A stretch of DNA of 64,000 nucleotides from JAVVHH01 sp963835135 (lineage in GTDB: Bacteria > Pseudomonadota > Alphaproteobacteria > Acetobacterales > Acetobacteraceae): contig CAWIEF010000005.1 in the NCBI GenBank assembly GCA_963835135.1, positions 806,001 to 870,000 on the forward strand, read 5' to 3'. The notes beneath the pieces were generated by a model. It made no database searches. It saw only the letters and a program-made list of their open reading frames with translations, and was not told the DNA's origin. Positions 36,838-45,484 of this stretch are shown here, in pieces (position 1 is the first letter of the stretch; the number at the start of each line of letters is the position of its first letter). Both the position numbers and the translations under genes were made by a program.

Positions 36838-37626
36838 TTAGGCGCCGACTTGCTCGGCAGCCACGTCCGGCTCAGCCATCGGCAGCGCGTCCATCGGCAC
36901 CTGCTCCGACGCCCCGAGGTCGCGGCCGGACGCCACCATCTCGGCGCTGATCCCGTCCAGGACCGCGCCGGCAATCAGGTCGCAGTAGAGCGTGATCGCG
37001 CGGATCGCGTCGTCGTTGCCGGGGATCGGATAGGTCACGCCTGCCGGGTCGGAGTTGCTGTCCAGCACGGCGATGACGGGGATGCCGAGCTTGGTGGCTT
37101 CCTCGACCGCCAGCTTCTCCTTGTTGGTGTCGATCACGAACAGGATGTCGGGCAGGCCGCCCATGTCCTTGATCCCGCCCAGCGCGCGCTCGAGCTTCTC
37201 GCGGTCGCGCGTGATGTCGAGGATCTCCTTCTTGGTCAGACCCTGCACGTCGCCCGACAGCATGTCGTCGATCTGGCGCAGCCGCTTGATGCTGCCCGTA
37301 ATGGTCTTCCAGTTGGTCAACATGCCGCCGAGCCAGCGATGGTTGACGTAATACTGGCCGCAGCGCCGCGCGCTCTCGGCCACGTATTCCGCCGCCGCCC
37401 GCTTGGTGCCGACGAACAGCACGCGCCCACCGGCCGCCGTCGTGTCGCGCACGGCTTTCAGCGCGCGGTCGAGCATCGGCACCGTCTGCTGCAGGTCGAT
37501 GATGTGGACCTGGTTGCGCACGCCGAAGATGTACGGCGACATGTGCGGGTTCCAGCGGCGCGTGTGGTGGCCGAAGTGGACGCCGGCTTCGAGGAGCTGG
37601 CGCAAAGTGAAATCGGGCATCGCCAT
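36838..37626 (-). CDS. rpsB: 30S ribosomal protein S2
   Basis: The protein has 262 residues from the ATG at 37626; an upstream in-frame ATG at 37716 would add 30 residues with no family counterpart. Family segments are LLEAGVHFGHHTRRWNPHM, FGVRNQVHIIDLQQTVPML, NHRWLGGMLTNWKTI and PVIAVLDSNSDPAGVTYPIP. A short acidic tail (about 25 residues) follows the core. It heads the rpsB-to-lpx run. Confidence 0.97.
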   Translation of the reverse strand: MAMPDFTLRQLLEAGVHFGHHTRRWNPHMSPYIFGVRNQVHIIDLQQTVPMLDRALKAVRDTTAAGGRVLFVGTKRAAAEYVAESARRCGQYYVNHRWLGGMLTNWKTITGSIKRLRQIDDMLSGDVQGLTKKEILDITRDREKLERALGGIKDMGGLPDILFVIDTNKEKLAVEEATKLGIPVIAVLDSNSDPAGVTYPIPGNDDAIRAITLYCDLIAGAVLDGISAEMVASGRDLGASEQVPMDALPMAEPDVAAEQVGA

Positions 37627-37872
37627 GAGGGCGGTTCCTTTCCGTATCGTCCGGTTGAGCCTCCGCGGGGTCAGGCCTCTCGGCACCGGAACCGGATCAT
37701 CAACCCGGAAAGGCACCCCGCGTGTGAATTATCCGCGCGATCGCGCGGACGGGGCGCATATGGCCGATCCTGCTAAAAAACACAAGATCGGCGGCGGCGG
37801 CGGCGCACCAGGGGGATGGACGGACGCAACCGGGCGGCAGTAGCCTCTGTCTATAAATCCGGCGGGGGAACA
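37627..37872. promoter_or_regulatory. Divergent promoter region of rpsB and the LOV gene
   Basis: These 246 bp hold an 18-bp perfect palindrome, TCCGCGCGATCGCGCGGA, at 37732-37749. On the minus strand it abuts GATAAT, a plausible -10 for rpsB, with no clear -35. The palindrome could be an operator or form a leader hairpin. A GGC-repeat run lies at 37790-37804, and GGGGGAACA just before 37873 is the ribosome-binding site of the LOV gene. Confidence 0.4.
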
Positions 37873-38487
37873 ATGGCCGTGCAGATCGCCGAACGCGGGA
37901 TGCTCCTGAACGGATTGCTCGCGGCCATGCGCCTGAGCTCCGAACCCATGGTCATTAGCGACCCGCACCAGCCCGACAATCCGCTCATCGCGGTCAACCG
38001 CGCCTTCGAGCAGCTGACGCAATATTCGGAACGCGAACTGAGCGGCCGCAATTGCCGGTTCATGCAGGGTCCTGATACCGACCGCGGCTCCGTCCGTCAG
38101 CTTGGCGCCTGCCTGCGCCGCGGCGACGGCTGCGTGCAGTTCCTCACCAATTACCGCCGGGACGGGTCGAGCTTCCTGAACCTGCTGTTCGTCTCGCCCG
38201 TCTACGGGCATGACGGCCGGCTGCACTTCTTCTTCGCCAGCCAGCACGACCTTTGCGCGGAGACGCAGTCGACACCGAGCGAGTTTCCGATCGGTGCGGC
38301 CTACATGCCACCCGGCCAGCAGACCGAGTTCCGCCTGTTGCTGTTGGACATCGCGCACGAAGTGGCCACGGCCCAAGCCGCCGACGCGGTGCCGGCGCGG
38401 GTGCGCGCGCTCGAGGCCGCGCTCGCCGCCGCCCGCGAGGTCGCCGCGCTGGCGACGCGGCTGCGGCCTGGAACGCAGCCGCGCTAG
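37873..38487 (+). CDS. Short LOV-domain blue-light receptor
   Basis: The protein has 204 residues from the ATG at 37873, which has a strong ribosome-binding site. The PAS fold spans about residues 22-127 and has the LOV hallmark GRNCRFMQGPDTD, with the photoactive Cys at position 61. The flavin-contacting Asn residues (N93 in LTNYRRDG, N103 in FLNLLFVSPV) and the C-terminal strand Gln (Q124 in FFASQHDL) are present, so FMN photochemistry is expected. The rest is helical, with an Ala-rich predicted coiled coil at about 155-195 and no kinase, HTH or GGDEF domain. It is therefore a stand-alone short LOV protein that must signal through a partner. No light-response genes are adjacent. Confidence 0.85.
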   Translation: MAVQIAERGMLLNGLLAAMRLSSEPMVISDPHQPDNPLIAVNRAFEQLTQYSERELSGRNCRFMQGPDTDRGSVRQLGACLRRGDGCVQFLTNYRRDGSSFLNLLFVSPVYGHDGRLHFFFASQHDLCAETQSTPSEFPIGAAYMPPGQQTEFRLLLLDIAHEVATAQAADAVPARVRALEAALAAAREVAALATRLRPGTQPR

Positions 38488-38511
38488 GCGGCCCGCCACC
38501 CGCCACTCCCG

Positions 38512-41121
38512 ATGCAGTCAAAGCGAGCGATTGCGCTGCTCTGTGCGGCGCCGGCGCTGGTCGCGCTGGCCGTGCTCCTGGCGCCGATCGTGATCGACCC
38601 GGTCGCCCTGTTCGGCGGCCTACCGTACGATCTCCGGCCGAACTGGCAGCCCGGCTTCACCACGATCGACCCCAATCAAGGCTACACGTCGTATGCGCTC
38701 GGCGTACGCGCCGCGCTCGACCTGGTCGGCGGCCGGGTTCCGCTATGGAACCCGTTCGAGGGGCTTGGCTCGCCGCTGCTGGGCGAGATGCAATCTGCCG
38801 CCCTGTTCCCGCCGACGCTCCTCTTGCTGCTGCCGCACGGGCAGGTGATCGAGCAGGCTTTCCTACAGATCGTTGCCGGCATCGGCACCTTCATGTTCCT
38901 GCGTCGGTTCGGCCTGGGCGTCACGGCAGCCCTGGCCGGCGGACTATTGTTCGAGTTCAACGGCGTCTTCGCCTGGCTGCGCAACGCGATCTACAACCCG
39001 GTCGCCCTGCTGCCCTGGCTGTTCTACGCGGTCGAGGCCCTGTTCGCCGCGTGCTTGGCCGGCCAGCCCTGGCGCCGGCGCGGCGGGATTATCGCGCTCG
39101 GCGCGATCGCCGCCGCCCTGGCGCTCTACGCCGGCTTTCCGGAGGTCGTGTTCTACTACTGCTTGCCGCTATTCGGCTGGGTGGCGATACGCGCCGCCGC
39201 CCTGCCCTGGCGGCGCGCCCTCGCCTATCTGGGCGACCTCGCCCTCCTGGGCGTCGCCGCGCTCGCACTCGCCGCGCCGTTGTTGCTGGCGTTCGGGCAC
39301 TTCCTCGCTGACGGCAACGTGGGCGATCACACGAATAACGGGTTCAAGGATGCGGTGCTCCCGTCCGGCGCGATGGCGATCTACCTCCTGCCCTATCTGT
39401 TCGGCCCGATCTCCTCCTCCGTGATCCCAGCGGCCGCACGCTTCTGGGGCAATGGCGGCTATCTCGGCCTGACCGCGTTCGTCCTCGCCATCGGCGGCGT
39501 CCTCACCGGCTGGCGCCGCCCGGTCGTGTGGCTGCTGGCGGCCTGGATCGTGTTCGCGGTCGGCGTGAGCCATGACGCGCCGGTGCTGCTCGATGTGTTC
39601 CGCTACCTGCCGCTGGTGACGGTCTCCATCTACTCTCGCTATCTCAACGCCGGCTGGCTGTTCTGCGCCATCACGCTCGCCGCGATGTTCATCGACCGGC
39701 TGCCCGCCCTCTCGCCGGCGACCCGGCGGCGACTTGGCCTCGCAGCCGCCGGGTTGGGCGCGCTCGGTCTCGCCGGTGCGCTGGCCCTCGTCTGGCCCGT
39801 CCTGGAAATCGCGTGGCGGCCGCACCAGGATCAGCGCGTCTACGTCGTCGCCTCGGCCGCGGCTGCGCTGATGCTGCTGTCAGGCATCGTTGTCGCGGTG
39901 TGCCGGCGCCGGCCAAGCGGCGTTCTGACCGCCCTGGCCGCCATCGAAGCGATCGCGTTGTTCGCTTTCCCGTTCGCCTCCGCACCGCGCGCGGGCAAGA
40001 TCGACATGCAATTGGTGACGTTCCTGCAGCGCCATGCCGGGCTGCAGCGCGTGGCGACCGCGTCCGGCAACGGCCTAACCCCCAACTTCGGCTCGGCCTT
40101 CGGCATCTCGACCATCAACTACGACGACCTGCCGGTCCCGAACCGCACCGTCCGCTTCGTGCAGCGCGAGTTGGACCCGAAAGCGCTGCCGATCATGTTC
40201 CGCCCCAACATCTTGTTCCGAAACGAGACCCCGGCCGAACGCCGCGACGATTTCCTGGCCCGCACCCCCGCCTACGAGCGGGCCGGTGTGCGCTACGTGC
40301 TGGCCGACGCCGCGTTCTTCGCCGTCAACCTGGCCCTCAAGGAGGGCGGCACCCGCCCGGTCCCGCTTTTTGCCAACCAATCGGTCACGCTCTCCCGCCG
40401 CCTGCCGCCCGGCATCGCGGAGATCGACGCCATCAGCGTGCGGATCGGCACCTATGGCGGCAAGTCGGATGGAACGCTGCTCGTGCGGCTCTGCCAGGCG
40501 GCAGAGTGCCAGGAACGCTCGGTGGACCTCGCGACCGCGCCCGACAATTCGACGCTGAGTCTCGCCTTGACCCCGGCCTTCGCCGTGACGGACGCGCCGT
40601 TTCAGATCACGCTCTCCAAGCAGGGCGGTGACGAGGCCGTCGCGCTATGGTCCGCGCCACCGTCGCCGGGCGAGACCGCCGTGGCGTCCGGGCTGCCGGC
40701 GATGCAGGGCGTGCTGCCGCGCGTCGGGTTCGAGGGCGCGAACTCGCCGGCGCTCGTGCTGCAAACGCCGACGACGTCCGTCTTCGAACTGCCCGGCGCC
40801 CATGCTTACGCCAGCGCTCCCGGCTGCCGGATCGAGGCGCAATCACACGAGCACATGCAAGCCGACTGCGAGCGCCCCGCCCGCTTGACCCGGCTGGAGG
40901 TGTTCATGGCCGGCTGGACCGCATCGGTGAACGGCGTGCCGACCGCGGTGACGCCGTTCGACGACACGTTCCAGACCATCGACCTGCCGGCGGGACGCTC
41001 CGTCATCGATTTCGCCTATGCGCCAACCGGAGTTCGCCCGGCGCTTTGGATCGCTGCCATCACGCTGCTGGGTCTCATGCTCCTGGCCAGAAACAGCACA
41101 TCAGGGAGAAACCGGACTTGA
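38512..41121 (+). CDS. YfhO-like polytopic membrane protein
   Basis: The protein has 869 residues. The N-terminal about 460 residues contain a dozen or more membrane helices, with the first-loop pattern LWNPFEGLGSPLLGEMQSA typical of YfhO-like GT-C-fold proteins. The C-terminal about 400 residues are a large extracytoplasmic beta-rich region, followed by a last membrane helix (about 845-862). YfhO in Firmicutes helps glycosylate lipoteichoic acid; the role in Gram-negative bacteria is unknown, probably envelope sugar transfer. Its stop overlaps the TTG start of the SDR gene. Confidence 0.78.
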   Translation: MQSKRAIALLCAAPALVALAVLLAPIVIDPVALFGGLPYDLRPNWQPGFTTIDPNQGYTSYALGVRAALDLVGGRVPLWNPFEGLGSPLLGEMQSAALFPPTLLLLLPHGQVIEQAFLQIVAGIGTFMFLRRFGLGVTAALAGGLLFEFNGVFAWLRNAIYNPVALLPWLFYAVEALFAACLAGQPWRRRGGIIALGAIAAALALYAGFPEVVFYYCLPLFGWVAIRAAALPWRRALAYLGDLALLGVAALALAAPLLLAFGHFLADGNVGDHTNNGFKDAVLPSGAMAIYLLPYLFGPISSSVIPAAARFWGNGGYLGLTAFVLAIGGVLTGWRRPVVWLLAAWIVFAVGVSHDAPVLLDVFRYLPLVTVSIYSRYLNAGWLFCAITLAAMFIDRLPALSPATRRRLGLAAAGLGALGLAGALALVWPVLEIAWRPHQDQRVYVVASAAAALMLLSGIVVAVCRRRPSGVLTALAAIEAIALFAFPFASAPRAGKIDMQLVTFLQRHAGLQRVATASGNGLTPNFGSAFGISTINYDDLPVPNRTVRFVQRELDPKALPIMFRPNILFRNETPAERRDDFLARTPAYERAGVRYVLADAAFFAVNLALKEGGTRPVPLFANQSVTLSRRLPPGIAEIDAISVRIGTYGGKSDGTLLVRLCQAAECQERSVDLATAPDNSTLSLALTPAFAVTDAPFQITLSKQGGDEAVALWSAPPSPGETAVASGLPAMQGVLPRVGFEGANSPALVLQTPTTSVFELPGAHAYASAPGCRIEAQSHEHMQADCERPARLTRLEVFMAGWTASVNGVPTAVTPFDDTFQTIDLPAGRSVIDFAYAPTGVRPALWIAAITLLGLMLLARNSTSGRNRT

Positions 41122-41864
41122 ATCAACTCGATCTGAACGGCCGCGTCGCCGTCGTGACCGGCGGCGCGCGCGGGATCGGCCGCGCCATCGCCGAACGCAT
41201 GCTGGCCTCCGGCGCGACCGTCGCGCTCTGGGACCGGGACGGCGCCGAAGCTGCCAGCACCGCCGCCGCCCTCGGCGCGCAGGCCAGCGCACATGCGGTC
41301 GACCAGACCGACGAGGCCGCAATCGCCCGCGCGGCGGCGGAGACCATCGAGCGCCACGGCCGGGTCGACATCCTCATCAACAATGCCGGCATCACCGGCG
41401 GCAACGCCCCGACTTGGGAGCTGCCGAGTGCCGAATGGCGCAAGGTGATCGAGGTGAACCTGATCGGGCCGTATCTGATTACCGCCGCGCTGGTGCCGCA
41501 TATGATCGAGCGAGGCTATGGCCGCGTCGTCAACATCGCCTCGGTGGCCGGAAAGGAAGGCAATCCCAACGCCAGCCATTACAGCGCCAGCAAGGCCGGC
41601 CTGATCGCGTTGACGAAATCGCTTGGCAAGGAACTCGCCAACACCGGCGTGCTCGTCAATTGCGTCACGCCAGCGGCTGCCAAGACCGAGCTGTTCGCGC
41701 AGATGTCCGAGGCGCAGATCGGCTATATGCTCTCGAAGATCCCGATGGGTCGCTTCGTTCAGGTGGACGAGATTGCCGCCCTGGCCGTCTGGCTGGCCAC
41801 CGAGGAGTGTTCGTTCAGCACCGGTGGGGTATTCGACATCACCGGCGGGCGTGCGACCTACTGA
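41118..41864 (+). CDS. SDR-family oxidoreductase
   Basis: The protein has 248 residues from a TTG at 41118 that overlaps the YfhO-like stop (TTGA), with GGGAGAAACC upstream. It is a classical short-chain dehydrogenase: AVVTGGARGIGRAIAERM binds NAD(P), and NNAG, the catalytic Ser in NIASVAGKEG and YSASKAG (Tyr and Lys) are present. The end VFDITGGRATY is typical of the 3-oxoacyl-ACP reductase/2-keto-3-deoxy-sugar dehydrogenase-like group. The substrate is unknown. Its last 26 bp overlap the convergent lipoprotein gene. Confidence 0.88.
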   Translation: MNQLDLNGRVAVVTGGARGIGRAIAERMLASGATVALWDRDGAEAASTAAALGAQASAHAVDQTDEAAIARAAAETIERHGRVDILINNAGITGGNAPTWELPSAEWRKVIEVNLIGPYLITAALVPHMIERGYGRVVNIASVAGKEGNPNASHYSASKAGLIALTKSLGKELANTGVLVNCVTPAAAKTELFAQMSEAQIGYMLSKIPMGRFVQVDEIAALAVWLATEECSFSTGGVFDITGGRATY

Positions 41865-42951
41865 CGCGGCTGGGTCGGCGGCGGATAGGCGCGGGCGGCG
41901 GCGGCGGGTCGAACCTGGCCTTCAAAGCCCGGGCGGTATCGTCCTCCGCGGCGGCGGCCGTAGGGACATAGGCGCCGAGGCCGAAGAAATCGTACGTCAC
42001 GCCGCTGTATCGCCTGACATCCACCCGGTTGCCGGCCTGCTGCAGCTTCGCGCTGAGCCCCTCCGCCTCCGAGCGCAGCGGGTCGATGTCGGCCAGCAGC
42101 ATCATCGTCGGCGGCAGACCGGCCAGATCGGTGCGGTTCACAAGGTCGATCCGCGGGTTGGCCAGGTCGTCCGGCGCATAGAGATCCTGCGCCCAGCGCA
42201 CGGTCGCCCGGCTCAGCGGCCGGCTGCCGCCGTTCTCGCTCATGCTCGCGCTGCTCGTCGAGGTGCCCGCCCACGGCGTGATCAGCAACAGGCCGTCGGG
42301 CATCGGGATGCGATGATCGCGCGCCATCAGCGCCGTGGAGAGGGCCAGGTTCGCGCCCGGTCCCTCGCCGGCCAGAATGACCCGTGTCGGGTCGGCGCCC
42401 CAGCTGCGCATCTGTCCCCGTGCCCACTGATACGCGGCCAATGCATCGTCGTGGATCGCCGGAAACTTGGCCTCGGGCGCCAAACGGGGCCGTAGCGTCA
42501 ACACGACGAAACCGGTGCGGAGCACGAGCTGCCGGGCGGTCTCGTCCGCGTCGGCGTCGCGCCGGGTTGCCCAGGTGCCGCTCGGGAAATGGATGATGAT
42601 CGGCGTGTTCTTCGCCAGCGCCGGCCGATACAGCGTCGCCCCGATCGCGCCGGCCGCCCCGCTCGCGATCGGCTGGTTGAACTGGCTCACCTCGATGCCC
42701 GGCGCGGGAAGCCCCTGCACATTCAGGATGGCATGCGCCGCCTCGACCAGGCTCGGGACGTCGCGCGCCTCATCCAAGCCGACCGATGAGTTCTCCTTGG
42801 CATGCATCGCGACCCGCTCGGCAAGCACGTCCGACATCGCGGCCGTGGGTGCATATGGGGTAGACCCTTGCGGCGGCGCCGTGCCGCACCCAGCCAGAAC
42901 GAGCGGCGCGACGATCGCGGCCGCAATGAGGATGGCAGGTGAACGGGGCAT
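41839..42951 (-). CDS. Lipoprotein of the HSL-type alpha/beta hydrolase family with lost catalytic residues
   Basis: The protein has 370 residues with a lipoprotein signal (IVAPLVLAGC, lipid Cys at 22). The body follows HSL-type esterases, but key residues are changed. The oxyanion motif HGGG is replaced by HFPSG (about 121-125). The nucleophile motif GDSAG is GEGPG (195-199), with Gly where Ser should be. The late His is Tyr (GVTYDFF, position 320), while the Asp in ADIDPLR (290) remains. It is probably a membrane-anchored non-catalytic homologue, perhaps a binding or scaffold protein. The frame and family segments are otherwise intact, so simple decay is not obvious. It ends with a Pro/Arg-rich tail. 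Confidence 0.85.
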   Translation of the reverse strand: MPRSPAILIAAAIVAPLVLAGCGTAPPQGSTPYAPTAAMSDVLAERVAMHAKENSSVGLDEARDVPSLVEAAHAILNVQGLPAPGIEVSQFNQPIASGAAGAIGATLYRPALAKNTPIIIHFPSGTWATRRDADADETARQLVLRTGFVVLTLRPRLAPEAKFPAIHDDALAAYQWARGQMRSWGADPTRVILAGEGPGANLALSTALMARDHRIPMPDGLLLITPWAGTSTSSASMSENGGSRPLSRATVRWAQDLYAPDDLANPRIDLVNRTDLAGLPPTMMLLADIDPLRSEAEGLSAKLQQAGNRVDVRRYSGVTYDFFGLGAYVPTAAAAEDDTARALKARFDPPPPPAPIRRRPSRVSRSHARR

Positions 42952-43011
42952 CGACGGTCCAGGTTGTGAATGGCGACACCCTGCCGCGTCAGCCCGCCGG
43001 GAACAAGCGTG

Positions 43012-43155
43012 TTACGAGGCCAAGCGGATCGGCGGCCCGTCCGGGATCGGATCGCCCTCGGGCGGATCTCCCAACGGCGGTATGTCGCTCGGCGGCGGGT
43101 CCTCTACCGGGATCGGCGTGGGCTGAGGTATCGGTTCCGGCATTTGCGCGCGCAT
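43012..43155 (-). CDS. Tiny proline-rich protein, 47 residues
   Basis: An ATG at 43155 (or an in-frame ATG at 43143) opens a frame of 47 (43) residues to a TAA at 43012. It reads as alternating proline dipeptides, for example PEPIPQPTPIPVEDPPPSDI and then PPLGDPPEGDPIPDGPP. Short proteins with this PxP/PPxDP composition are widespread hypotheticals in alphaproteobacteria. It would be disordered and acidic, with no signal peptide. Function unknown. The regular coding of Pro makes chance unlikely, but composition bias could still produce such a frame. Confidence 0.55.
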   Translation of the reverse strand: MRAQMPEPIPQPTPIPVEDPPPSDIPPLGDPPEGDPIPDGPPIRLAS

Positions 43156-43231
43156 CGGCCTGCCCCCTGCTATGTGCGACCTCAACGCGAGGCCGCTTCC
43201 GCTGTTGCGAGAAAATTAACGTTCACCTCAG

Positions 43232-43261
43232 CTTGACGGTCGAGCAATAGGAAAACTAGCT
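43232..43261 (+). promoter_or_regulatory. Possible sigma-70 promoter for the 43294 gene pair
   Basis: TTGACG at 43232-43237 and TAGCTT at 43256-43261 are 18 bp apart in a locally AT-rich stretch, 33 bp before the GTG at 43294. They fit -35 and -10 elements. Confidence 0.4.
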
Positions 43262-43293
43262 TAGGGTTATCGAACAGAACGGGAACAAAATCC

Positions 43294-43488
43294 GTGACCC
43301 CGAGCCAAGAAGACGCGTTCTCTGCCGAAATCTCACACCTGCGCAGCATCGTCTACGTCGTTCGCGGCCGACCCGGCCAGAACGATCGCCCCGCTCTGCC
43401 GGCCGGTCACCCTGTTACCTGGGGCGCCATCACCGACGGCACCGTCCTCGACCATGCGACCTATCCCTTTCCGGTGTTCGTCAATTGA
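43294..43488 (+). CDS. Small protein of 64 residues, upstream partner of the DUF6362 gene
   Basis: A GTG at 43294 opens a 64-residue frame starting with TPSQEDAFSAEISHLRSIVY and ending VFVN. It is soluble by appearance. Its stop overlaps the TTG start of the DUF6362 gene (TTGA at 43485-43488), so the two are coupled, and a plausible promoter lies just upstream. I do not recognise a family. Confidence 0.55.
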   Translation: MTPSQEDAFSAEISHLRSIVYVVRGRPGQNDRPALPAGHPVTWGAITDGTVLDHATYPFPVFVN

Positions 43489-44015
43489 TCAATCAACACA
43501 CGCCCGACGGCGCACCGGCCACCGCCGAGTGGGTCATCACCCGTCTCGAGGAGGCCGGGATCACCCTGCTCTCCCTGCCCAACACCGGTCCCAGCACCAG
43601 GCTGGTGCAGAGCGGGATGGAGTGGGTGCGCAGCGCCGCCGAAAACTACGGCGCCGCCCGTGCCAAAATCCGCCCCGCCGCTCCCAGCGCCGCACACATC
43701 ACCCGCATGGACCAATCGTATCGCTGGGTGTCGCGTATTCCTGACGATAAATACGTTTTGCGCCGGGTCATCGGCGCGCGCAGCCTCGTCAACCCGATGA
43801 CGGGCCGGCACCTCTACAGCTGGCGCCGGCTCGGCACCGCGATCGGCGCCGATCACAAGGCAGTGCAACGCTGGCACGCCCAAGGCATCGACATGGTTGT
43901 CGGCATCCTCAACGACCTCGCGCCGGTCCGCCAGCCCGGCGCGAACCGCTCCTGCGCCACGCTGTCCCGCTTGCGCGCCGCCAGCCCCTCGCTCGGATTT
44001 CGAGCCTCCGCCTAG
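43485..44015 (+). CDS. DUF6362 family protein
   Basis: The protein has 176 residues from a TTG at 43485. The core (about residues 10-145) has the DUF6362 pattern: TGPSTRLVQSGMEWV-like N-part, PSAAHITRMDQSYRWVSRIP, then VLRRVIGARSLVNPMTGRHL and YSWRRLGTAIGADHKAVQRW with HAQGID. The last part reads like a helix-turn-helix, suggesting DNA binding, but the family is uncharacterised. It is coupled to the 64-residue protein upstream and ends convergently against a membrane-protein gene. Confidence 0.75.
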   Translation: MINQHTPDGAPATAEWVITRLEEAGITLLSLPNTGPSTRLVQSGMEWVRSAAENYGAARAKIRPAAPSAAHITRMDQSYRWVSRIPDDKYVLRRVIGARSLVNPMTGRHLYSWRRLGTAIGADHKAVQRWHAQGIDMVVGILNDLAPVRQPGANRSCATLSRLRAASPSLGFRASA

Positions 44016-44428
44016 CGGACAATCAGCGCGGTCTGGCGCAGGCGCTGGGTCATCGTGACCGCGCCGGCGCCAGCCACCGCCAGCGCAAGCACCCAGCGCG
44101 CGTCGCTCTCGGTCGTCAGTTCGATGCCGCCGATCAGGAACAGGAACAGCACAGACACCCAGAACAGCGCCGCCTTCGCGCGGCCGCCGCGCCGGATGAC
44201 ACTCACCGCCAAGACCACGAACGTCGCGTACATCCCGATCGCCAGCGCGCGCACCAGATCACGCCCCATCAGCGACAGATCCCCGATCGCCTCGCCGATC
44301 CGCCAGATCGCGACGTGGAAACTGTCGATGACCCGGAACATGAAGTATTGCGGGCCGATCGCATAGGCGACGGCCGCCAAACCAAGGCCCAAAACCCAGG
44401 CCAACACTACCGGATCGCGACGCTGCAT
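44012..44428 (-). CDS. Hypothetical polytopic membrane protein
   Basis: The protein has 138 residues with about four membrane helices (roughly 9-27, 60-80, 88-105 and 110-128). No catalytic motif is visible. It lies ten bases after the HSL-type esterase gene on the same strand and may be cotranscribed with it. I do not recognise a family. Confidence 0.65.
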   Translation of the reverse strand: MQRRDPVVLAWVLGLGLAAVAYAIGPQYFMFRVIDSFHVAIWRIGEAIGDLSLMGRDLVRALAIGMYATFVVLAVSVIRRGGRAKAALFWVSVLFLFLIGGIELTTESDARWVLALAVAGAGAVTMTQRLRQTALIVR

Positions 44429-44438
44429 CCTACGCTCC

Positions 44439-45422
44439 TCACCTCAACTCCCGCCCCATCTCGACCTTGATCGCGTTTGCGATCCGGTCGATCGCCTGCC
44501 GCGCCGCCGGCACCACGCCGGCGAAATCGGCAAAGCCATGGGGCAGCGCCATCTCCTCGATCAGATGGGCGGGGCGACCCGCCTTTTGCAGGGCCTGCGC
44601 ATAGGCCCGCCCTTGATCGCGCAGCGGATCGAACCCCGCCGTTACCACCAGCGAGGGTGACGCCCGGCTGAGATCCGCCCGGATCGGCGACAGGCGGGGA
44701 TCGCCCGCATCCTGGCCGGGCGGGATCAGCAGCCGCGCGCACTCCGTCATCGCCTCGGCCGTCAGCAGGAACCCCTTCTGGAAGGCCACGATGCTCGGGT
44801 ACAACCCGTCTTGATGCAGCAGGTCGACGGCCGGGTAGATCAGGACTTGGAGCAGGGCGCTTCCGTCCAACGCCTGCCCTGCGGCGAGATTGGCTCCCGC
44901 GCTGTCGCCGCCGATCAGCCAAGGGCCGGGCCGGCTCTGCCTCGCCCAGCGCCACGCCGCCGCCGCGTCGTCGTAGGCAGCCGGAAACGGGTGCTCCGGC
45001 GCCAAACGGTAATCGACCGACGTCACCCGCAGACGTGACCGTGCCGCGAGCCGGCGGCATAGCGCATCATGGGTGCCGACGCTGCCGGCGATGAAGCCCC
45101 CACCGTGAAAATACAACAAATCGGCCGCCACCGCACCGCGCGGCTCATATTGCCGCGCCGGCCGCCCGCCGGCGTCCACCATGGTAACGCGGACCGTTTG
45201 ATCAGGCCTCAGCCCGGTCACGGCCGGCGCCGCCGCATAGCGTTTGCGCAGCTCCCCGAGCTCGACCGGCACGTTGGCGCGCATGCGGTTGGCGAAGCGG
45301 ATCAGGGCCGACATCACCGGGTCCATGGTGTGGCCGTCGGTCGTGGTGAACGGCCGGCCGAGAACGGCGCTGGCCGTGAGTGCGCTGCGGACCCAGGTCC
45401 GCTGGAATTGATTGAGAAGCAT
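44439..45422 (-). CDS. HSL-family alpha/beta hydrolase (esterase/lipase)
   Basis: The protein has 327 residues from the ATG at 45422; an ATG at 45461 would add 13. All HSL motifs are present: oxyanion YFHGGGFIAGS, nucleophile Ser in GGDSAGANLAAG, Asp in GFDPLRDQG and His in LPHGFADF. It should be an active carboxylesterase, substrate unknown. It is divergent from the Mfd-family gene. Contrast with the lipoprotein homologue at 41839, which has lost Ser and His. Confidence 0.9.
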   Translation of the reverse strand: MLLNQFQRTWVRSALTASAVLGRPFTTTDGHTMDPVMSALIRFANRMRANVPVELGELRKRYAAAPAVTGLRPDQTVRVTMVDAGGRPARQYEPRGAVAADLLYFHGGGFIAGSVGTHDALCRRLAARSRLRVTSVDYRLAPEHPFPAAYDDAAAAWRWARQSRPGPWLIGGDSAGANLAAGQALDGSALLQVLIYPAVDLLHQDGLYPSIVAFQKGFLLTAEAMTECARLLIPPGQDAGDPRLSPIRADLSRASPSLVVTAGFDPLRDQGRAYAQALQKAGRPAHLIEEMALPHGFADFAGVVPAARQAIDRIANAIKVEMGRELR

Positions 45423-45484
45423 GAAGGTTGATCTACCCGCGGATGACCTGCGTGAAAACATATCGTGTTGCGGGTTGATGCTTT

